A stretch of DNA of 64,000 nucleotides from an uncultured Mailhella sp. (GTDB lineage: Bacteria; Desulfobacterota; Desulfovibrionia; Desulfovibrionales; Desulfovibrionaceae), in contig NZ_CALUYL010000009.1 in the NCBI RefSeq assembly GCF_944324995.1, forward strand, positions 1-64,000. The letters are read 5' to 3'. The number at the start of each line of letters is the position of its first letter. The first letter of the stretch is position 1. Under the pieces are notes generated by a model. The model was not told the DNA's origin. It saw only the letters and a program-made list of their open reading frames with translations, and made no database searches. The position numbers and the translations under genes are program-made. Of this stretch, positions 58,631 through 64,000 are shown piece by piece.

Positions 58631-59881
58631 TCAGTCCTTGCGCAGCAGATGGAAGTGATCGAAGAGCTTGAACGCGAGGCTCATCAGGATGGCGACGAGG
58701 GTGGCGAGCACCATGCCCTGAATGGTGAAGGAACCGAAGGAGAGCTTGGCGCCGCTCAGGCCGATGATCATGATGACGGACGTCATGACCAGATTGGAGG
58801 ACTTGCTGTAGTCCACCTTGCGTTCCACGAGCACGCGCAGGCCGGACGCGGCGATGACGCCGAACAGCAGAAGGCATACGCCGCCCATGACGGGTACGGG
58901 AATGCCGCGGATGAGTTCGGCGAGCTTGCCCACGAAGGAGAGCAGAATGGCCATGACGGCCGCGCCGCCGAGCACCCATACGCTGTACACGCGGGTGATG
59001 GCCATGACGCCGATGTTTTCGCCGTAGGTGGTGTTGGGCGTGGCGCCGAAGAAGCCGGAAAGGATGTTGGAGCAGCCGTCGGCGAACAGGGAGCGCGAAA
59101 GGCCGGGATCCTTGATGAGGTCGCGGCCGACCACGTTGCCGGTGACGAGCAGATGCCCTATGTGTTCGGCCAGCACCACGAGGGCGGCGGGGGCGATGAT
59201 GAGTATGGCGTTGAGGTCGAAGGTGGGAGCGTAGAACTGCGGCAGCTGGAGCCAGGGAGCCTCGATGACGGGCGTAAGATCGACCATGCCCATGAAGAAG
59301 GCGAACACGTAGCCGCAGATGACGCCGAACAGCACGGGAATGATGGCCAGAAAGCCCTTGAAGGCCACGGAGCCCACCACGGTGACGGCGAGGGTGAACA
59401 TGGAGACGAGAACGTTGTCCATGTTGATGTTCTCTCCGGTGAGTCCGGCCATGGAGGCGGCGGTGGGGGCGAGTTCAAGGCCGATGACGGCGATGATGGA
59501 GCCCATGGCCGCCGGCGGGAAGATGACGTCGATCCACTTGGTGCCCACGGCCCGGATGATGAGCGAGAAGAGGATGAACAGCAGACCGAACACGATGAAG
59601 CCCGACTGTGCGGAGGAATATCCGCTTGTGGCGATGATGGCGAGCACGGGCGAGATGAAGGCGAAGCTGGATCCCAGATAGGAAGGAATTTTTCCTCTGG
59701 TGATGATGAGATACAGCAATGTGCCTATTCCGTTCATGAACAGGCAGGTGGTGGGATTCACCTTGAAGAGGAAGGGCACGAGCACGGTGGAGCCGAACAT
59801 GGCGAACAGGTGCTGAATGCTCAGAGGGATATTGAGAAGAAGCGGCGGACGCTCTTCGACCTGAATGACGTGATACTCCAC
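58631..59881 (-). CDS. uraA: Uracil/xanthine permease family protein (UraA-like)
   Basis: A 416-residue nucleobase-proton symporter with fourteen helices in the NAT/NCS2 fold. LSIQHLFAMFGSTVLVPFLF at the start, YLGSSFAFISPVLA, APAALVVLAEHIGHLLVTGNVVGRDLIKDPG (substrate site segment) and GATPNTTYGENIGVMAITRVYS are typical of UraA. I use a GTG start at 59881, with GAGGA at good distance; an ATG 43 codons upstream would add a basic, non-membrane stretch. Probably takes up uracil. Confidence 0.92.
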   Translation of the reverse strand: MEYHVIQVEERPPLLLNIPLSIQHLFAMFGSTVLVPFLFKVNPTTCLFMNGIGTLLYLIITRGKIPSYLGSSFAFISPVLAIIATSGYSSAQSGFIVFGLLFILFSLIIRAVGTKWIDVIFPPAAMGSIIAVIGLELAPTAASMAGLTGENINMDNVLVSMFTLAVTVVGSVAFKGFLAIIPVLFGVICGYVFAFFMGMVDLTPVIEAPWLQLPQFYAPTFDLNAILIIAPAALVVLAEHIGHLLVTGNVVGRDLIKDPGLSRSLFADGCSNILSGFFGATPNTTYGENIGVMAITRVYSVWVLGGAAVMAILLSFVGKLAELIRGIPVPVMGGVCLLLFGVIAASGLRVLVERKVDYSKSSNLVMTSVIMIIGLSGAKLSFGSFTIQGMVLATLVAILMSLAFKLFDHFHLLRKD

Positions 59882-59996
59882 AGCAGTATCCTCGCGGGAA
59901 AAAGGGTTGAGGGCGTCGTGCAAGGGAAGCGGGGCGAAAAGCAGACGCGTTTTTCTTTTCGTCCCGTGGGGGTCGGCGGATGAGCCCGGTTTCGGT

Positions 59997-60638
59997 TCAG
60001 ACGCGCGCAAGCGCGAGGCGGCGTCCCATCTCGAAGGCCTTGCGGCAGTCTTCAGGGAAGACTTCCTCGTGATACTTCTTCTTTTCGGCGGGATCGTAGC
60101 GGTCGGCCTCGTAAAGGCTGTAGTCCTTGAACTGCCAGGCGTTGGCGCTGCAGCATATTTCCGTCTGCACGCCCAGCATTTCGCTCATGCGGGAATGGAT
60201 GACGGCAAAGGGCGCGAGCACTTTTTCCGTCTGATCGGCGGTCACGCCGAAGGTGTAGATGAAGGCCGAAGGAATCCTGCGGGGAAAGACCCAGCGGTTT
60301 TCCTTGTTGTAGAGCATGTGGCAGAAAAGAAAGCGCTGTTCGAGCGCGAGCATTTCGGGAGTGACGTTGCTGTAATAGACGGGGGAGCCGAAAATAATGG
60401 CGTCGGCCTGTTCCATCATTTCAAGAACGGGGGAAAGTTCGTCCTGCATGGCGCAGTGGCCGTGTCTGCCTTTCTTGAGCTTGCAGGAAAAGCAGCTCAT
60501 GCAGCCCCGGTACGACAGAGAGTAGAGCTGAATGAGTTTGGTTTCCGCGCCGACGGAGGCGGCTCCCTCCAGGGCGGAGTTCAGCATGGTTGCCGTATTT
60601 CCCTTGATCCTCGGACTGCCGTTGAGCGCAAGTATCAT
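59997..60638 (-). CDS. Flavodoxin-fold NADPH-dependent FMN reductase / iron-sulfur flavoprotein-like protein
   Basis: A 213-residue protein. The FMN loop is LNGSPRIKGNTATMLNSAL (about residues 5-22). A cysteine patch RGCMSCFSCK...GHC (about residues 47-65) resembles the compact Fe-S motif of iron-sulfur flavoproteins. ADAIIFGSPVYYSNVTPEM is the second flavin contact. It may relay electrons or reduce quinones; the number of cysteines fits one cluster. GGAG precedes the ATG at 60638; an upstream in-frame ATG at 60731 has no such site. Confidence 0.82.
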   Translation of the reverse strand: MILALNGSPRIKGNTATMLNSALEGAASVGAETKLIQLYSLSYRGCMSCFSCKLKKGRHGHCAMQDELSPVLEMMEQADAIIFGSPVYYSNVTPEMLALEQRFLFCHMLYNKENRWVFPRRIPSAFIYTFGVTADQTEKVLAPFAVIHSRMSEMLGVQTEICCSANAWQFKDYSLYEADRYDPAEKKKYHEEVFPEDCRKAFEMGRRLALARV

Positions 60639-60793
60639 GATGTTTCTCCCCCGTGCGATGGCGTGTTTGGAGCGGTGCGGCATGCATAACCATATTCGCG
60701 TTAGAATAGGTCGTAAGCGTTTCTCTTGCAAGCCGAAAATGACGGAGCTTCTTCCGTCTTGCCTGCACTTCGGGCTTTCGCTATGCTGGAGCC

Positions 60794-61480
60794 ATGGAAC
60801 CCATAGCTCACATACACACGGATTTGCCGACGAAGTTCGGCGTGCCGCGGCAGTGCGGTCTCGTGGAGGCGCTGAAAGGGCGCATCGTGTTCACGCCGAA
60901 ATTTCGGGAGCCGGAAGCGCTGCGCGGTCTGGAAGATTTTACGCACATCTGGCTCATCTGGCAGTTTTCGCGCGCCGTTCGGGATGAATGGTCGCCCACG
61001 GTGCGTCCTCCCCGTCTGGGCGGCAACATCCGCATGGGCGTGTTTGCCACGCGCTCGCCGTTTCGCCCCAACTTTCTGGGCCTGTCCTGCGTGCGGCTGG
61101 AAAAGGTGGAACTCTCCGGCAGAGAAGGACCGGAACTTTTCGTTTCCGGCGTGGATCTCATGGACGGCACGCCCATTTTCGACATCAAGCCCTACGTCCC
61201 GTACTCCGATTCCCACCCGGAGGCGCGGGGAGGCTTTACGACGCGTCTTGCCGACCGCACGCTGCGCGTGGACTTTCCCGAAGCCTGCCGCAGACACTTT
61301 ACTCGCGAACAGCAGGAGGCCATTGTGGGCATTCTGGCGCGGGATCCCCGGCCGCATTACCACACTGATCCCGAAAGAGTGTACGGCATGCCCTTTGCCG
61401 GATACGACGTTCGTTTCCGCGTGCGCGACGGCGTGGCCGAGGTGCGGGAGGTGGTGAAGCTGGCATCGCAGGAGAAATAG
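60794..61480 (+). CDS. trmO: tRNA N6-threonylcarbamoyladenosine methyltransferase
   Basis: A 228-residue SAM-dependent methyltransferase that acts on t6A37 of tRNA-Thr. The VFTPKFREPEALRGLEDFTHIWLIWQFS start, GVFATRSPFRPNFLGLSCVRL (the diagnostic SPFRPN box), GVDLMDGTPIFDIKPYVPYSD and the C-terminal DPRPHYHTDP..YGMPFAGYDVRFRV segments are clear. tRNA-Thr(GGT) genes occur at both ends of the first 5 kb of the window, but no functional link is implied by position. Confidence 0.93.
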   Translation: MEPIAHIHTDLPTKFGVPRQCGLVEALKGRIVFTPKFREPEALRGLEDFTHIWLIWQFSRAVRDEWSPTVRPPRLGGNIRMGVFATRSPFRPNFLGLSCVRLEKVELSGREGPELFVSGVDLMDGTPIFDIKPYVPYSDSHPEARGGFTTRLADRTLRVDFPEACRRHFTREQQEAIVGILARDPRPHYHTDPERVYGMPFAGYDVRFRVRDGVAEVREVVKLASQEK

Positions 61481-62130
61481 CAGGACCGATCTGTCTGCTG
61501 ACATCTGCGTCTTCGCCGGGCGCCGGGCCGTGCCTGAGGCCGATTGCGTCCGTCCGGCGCGGCATGCAGAGCCTGAGCTGTGTCCGTTTCCTTCGGAACC
61601 TTTGGACGACGCCGGAGGAGGTCGCTTTCACGAGATCGTCGGCGTCGGAGGCTCTCGAAGTCGCCGGTTCGGGTTTCGTGCGGAAGAGCTGGACTGTTGC
61701 GGGAGCGATGAGGCACTCGACCGCCTTCGTAGTTCGGCGCAGAGCCTGTTTTCAGAAGACATCTGCAACGCCGGGGCAGCTTGCCGCATTGAGAGCGTCG
61801 GGCGTTTTTTCCTCTGCTTGAGACGGAGCGCTGAACCGCCATGAGTCACGTCGTCTCGGTTCCGGCCTTTGACGAATCCTGATATGTGCCTACTTATAAA
61901 AAGGCGAAGGGACGCCGTGAACGGTCTTTTTTTTCGAGACCGGTCCGATGGGCGGAAAGAATGTAAAAACTGTGATCGTCGTCATCTTCGCAGAGGGAAA
62001 GTTTTCTGATAGAAAGGGGCTGTGCAGGAACGCCCTGCCGACGGGCGTGGGCTTCCGGCATGGAAAACGGAATTTTTTGATATACTATTTTCTCCGCATG
62101 TCGACATGACACGCAGAGAAGGCAGGCATC
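61481..62130. other. Intergenic gap before the type I secretion gene
   Basis: About 650 bases. Frames here have no start signals or motifs. A TATACT near 62081 and an AT-rich patch (62070-62095) are a likely promoter for the downstream ABC transporter. Confidence 0.5.
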
Positions 62131-64000
62131 ATGAGCGAGTCTCAGACAACAGTTTCTTCTTCGGCTTCTGCGGCCATGACTCCGCTTTCCCCTTCGGAAG
62201 TGGACTTCATGCCTGCGCTCCTGAGAAGTTTTTCCATTCTCATCCGGCTCAAGGGCAAGCATGTTTCCCCGCAGTTTCTCCTTGCCGGACTCTCCGGTTC
62301 CGAAAAAATCAGCGTCGGAGCCTGTCTGCGGGCGGCGGAGCGGGCCGGACTCAAGGGCAAGGTCATGTACCGGCCTTCGCTCGACAACATTTCGCCGCTG
62401 ACCATGCCGTGCGTTCTCCTTTTAAAGGATAACGCCTCGTGCGTGCTGACGTCGCTCGACGCGGACAAGGCGGAAGTGATTCTTCCCGAACTCGGAGACG
62501 GCGTTCAGACCGTGCCCCGCAAGGAACTGGAAAGTCAGTATTCCGGCTACGTGGTGTTCGGCGCTCTGGAAACCCGGGTCGATGCCCGGACGGAACCCGT
62601 CAGGATCGGCAGAAGCAGACACTGGTTCTGGGACGTGCTGCGCTTTTACATGCCCATTTACCGTCATGTGGCGCTGGCGAGCGTCGTGGTGAACATCATA
62701 GCCGTGGCCAGTTCTCTGTTCGTCATGAACGTGTACGACAGAGTCATTCCCAACAACGCCTATGAAACGCTGTGGGTGCTGGCGGCCGGCGTCACGCTGG
62801 CGTATCTGTTTGATTTCATACTGCGCAGTCTTCGCAGTCACTTTGTGGATCTGGCCGGACGCAACGCCGACGTGGTGCTTTCGAGCAGGCTCATCGACAA
62901 GGTGCTTTCCATGCGCATGGACGCCAAGCCGGAATCCACGGGCGCGCTCGTCAACAATCTGCGGGAATTTGAATCGCTGCGCGAGTTTTTCAGCTCCACC
63001 ACGCTTCTTGCCTGCATCGACATTCCGTTTCTGCTGCTGTTTTTTGCGCTGCTGGCCTTCATCGGCGGCCCCCTTGTGCTGCTGCCGCTCATGGCCGTGC
63101 CCGTGCTTCTCGGCGTGGGCGTGTATCTTCAGATGGCGGCCCGCAGGAGCGCCGAAAAAAGCTATCGCCACAACATGCAGAAAAACGCGCTGCTGGTGGA
63201 GATGGTGAACGGACTGGAAACGGTGAAGGGCTGTATGGCCGAGAGCCGCATGCAGCGCCTGTGGGAAGCGGTGGCCGGCATTTCCGCGCAGTCTTCCAAC
63301 GAAGCGCGCAAGTACAGCACCCGCGCCGTCACCTTTGCCACCTTCACCACGCAGCTCGTCACCGTGGGCATGGTCATATGGGGCGTGTACCGCATTGGCG
63401 CCGGCGAAATGAGCATGGGCGGACTTATCGGCTGCAACATTCTGGTGGGCCGCATCATGGCGCCGCTTCTGCAGCTCGCGTCGCTGCTTACGCGGCTCCA
63501 GAATTCGCGCGTCTCGCTCAAGGCGCTGGACGCGCTCATGCAGCTGCCTTCGGAAAATCAGGATCAGGCCGCCTGCATGGACTTCGGCGAGCTGTCCAGC
63601 GAATTCGTCATGGACAACGTGAGCTTCTCCTATCCCGGTTCCCAGACGCCGGCGCTCGATCACGTGTCGCTGCGCATCCGGCCGGGAGAAAAGGTGGGCA
63701 TCATCGGAAAAATGGGCTCCGGCAAGAGTTCGCTGGGCAAGCTGCTCATCGGCCTGTATCGTCCGTCGGAGGGCTCCGTGTCCTTCGGCGGGGTAGACAT
63801 CAGCCAGCTTGCCACGGCCGATCTTCGCAGCCGCGTGGGATTCCTGCCGCAGGAAGTCATTCTTTTCTACGGCACGGTTCGCGACAACATCGCCCTCGGC
63901 GATCCCACCATCAACGATCATCTCGTCATCCGCGCTTCCGCCATTTCCGGCGTGGCCGACTTCGTGCGGAAGCATCCTGCCGGATACGGCGCGCAGGTGG
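62131..64000 (+). CDS. Type I secretion ABC transporter/permease (partial)
   Basis: An inner-membrane exporter that would work with an adaptor and an outer-membrane TolC-type protein to secrete RTX-like or adhesin substrates. The window shows the first 623 codons. N-terminal C39-like domain (about residues 30-150) without the peptidase cysteine; six membrane helices from about 175 to 450 (AYLFDFILRSLRSHFVDLAGRNADVVLSSRLIDKVLSMRM, ALLVEMVNGLETVKGCMAESRMQRLWE); the ATPase starts near 495 with Walker A GKMGSGKSS. The LapB-like type, where the C39 domain is degenerate, fits best. It is cut off by the window edge before Walker B. Confidence 0.9.
   Translation, partial: MSESQTTVSSSASAAMTPLSPSEVDFMPALLRSFSILIRLKGKHVSPQFLLAGLSGSEKISVGACLRAAERAGLKGKVMYRPSLDNISPLTMPCVLLLKDNASCVLTSLDADKAEVILPELGDGVQTVPRKELESQYSGYVVFGALETRVDARTEPVRIGRSRHWFWDVLRFYMPIYRHVALASVVVNIIAVASSLFVMNVYDRVIPNNAYETLWVLAAGVTLAYLFDFILRSLRSHFVDLAGRNADVVLSSRLIDKVLSMRMDAKPESTGALVNNLREFESLREFFSSTTLLACIDIPFLLLFFALLAFIGGPLVLLPLMAVPVLLGVGVYLQMAARRSAEKSYRHNMQKNALLVEMVNGLETVKGCMAESRMQRLWEAVAGISAQSSNEARKYSTRAVTFATFTTQLVTVGMVIWGVYRIGAGEMSMGGLIGCNILVGRIMAPLLQLASLLTRLQNSRVSLKALDALMQLPSENQDQAACMDFGELSSEFVMDNVSFSYPGSQTPALDHVSLRIRPGEKVGIIGKMGSGKSSLGKLLIGLYRPSEGSVSFGGVDISQLATADLRSRVGFLPQEVILFYGTVRDNIALGDPTINDHLVIRASAISGVADFVRKHPAGYGAQV

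Noticed and set aside
62422-63975. A 517-codon minus-strand frame opposite the type I secretion transporter
   Set aside because: Antisense shadow of the transporter; the plus-strand frame has recognisable membrane and Walker A motifs, the minus frame none.

Overview
The window looks like a chromosomal segment of a GC-rich, anaerobic Desulfovibrio-type bacterium (Desulfovibrionaceae, possibly a gut-associated lineage). That assignment is an inference. It rests on [FeFe]-hydrogenase maturation genes with a TM1266-type regulator, an rsfS-gpmI-zinc-ribbon gene string, many flavoproteins, and peptide or amino-acid transporters. Most genes are ordinary core or metabolic functions. One stretch, about 25.3-41.9 kb, has a clearly different base composition and accessory gene content.

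Layout: (1) 1-4.8 kb: tRNA-Thr and tRNA-Arg, a YitT-like membrane protein, a zinc-ribbon protein, gpmI, rsfS, a PHP-domain protein, then a second identical tRNA-Thr in inverted orientation and tRNA-Pro(GGG). (2) 5.6-13.9 kb: two transporter/peptidase pairs (AbgT-type with pepT; YfcC-type with an M20 peptidase) around an EamA and a MATE exporter. (3) 14.5-25.2 kb: a secreted alpha/beta hydrolase, a FadR-type regulator, an iron-type alcohol dehydrogenase with a readable promoter, tRNA-Ala, small redox flavoproteins, two ADP-ribosylglycohydrolase-family genes, a U32 protein and a secreted acidic protein.

(4) 25.3-41.9 kb: a minus-strand surface-glycan operon. Read in transcription order it is: tyrosine-recombinase-like protein, manC, manB, gmd, MBOAT O-acyltransferase, AlgJ/AlgX-like protein, an 860-residue double glycosyltransferase, an Rmd-like reductase, a DUF1796-like protein, a GT4 and a GT9. 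manC-manB-gmd-rmd is the route from mannose phosphate to GDP-D-rhamnose. The MBOAT/AlgJ pair would O-acylate the product. The first gene keeps the integrase fold but has lost nearly every catalytic residue, including the nucleophilic tyrosine. Two near-identical palindromes sit in its upstream region. The island is bounded by AT-rich DNA and, on the right, a decayed IS200-type element.

(5) 42-51 kb: a secreted hydrolase-like protein lacking its nucleophile, mazG, cvpA, a nitroreductase behind a 32-bp perfect palindrome, TM1266-like/hydE/hydF, tRNA-Pro(CGG), a tiny proline-rich lipoprotein, and a cupin gene that shares an operator-like site with a marR gene. (6) 51-58.6 kb: the complete phosphate regulon split into two divergent arms, pstS-pstC-pstA and phoB-phoR-pstB-phoU. 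(7) 58.6-64 kb: uracil permease, a flavodoxin-like protein, trmO, and the start of a type I secretion ABC transporter cut by the window edge.

The best candidate for something undescribed is the recombinase-like protein that opens the glycan operon, together with its paired palindromes. It may be a DNA-binding regulator made from a dead integrase. All functional calls come from reading the sequence; no database search was possible.
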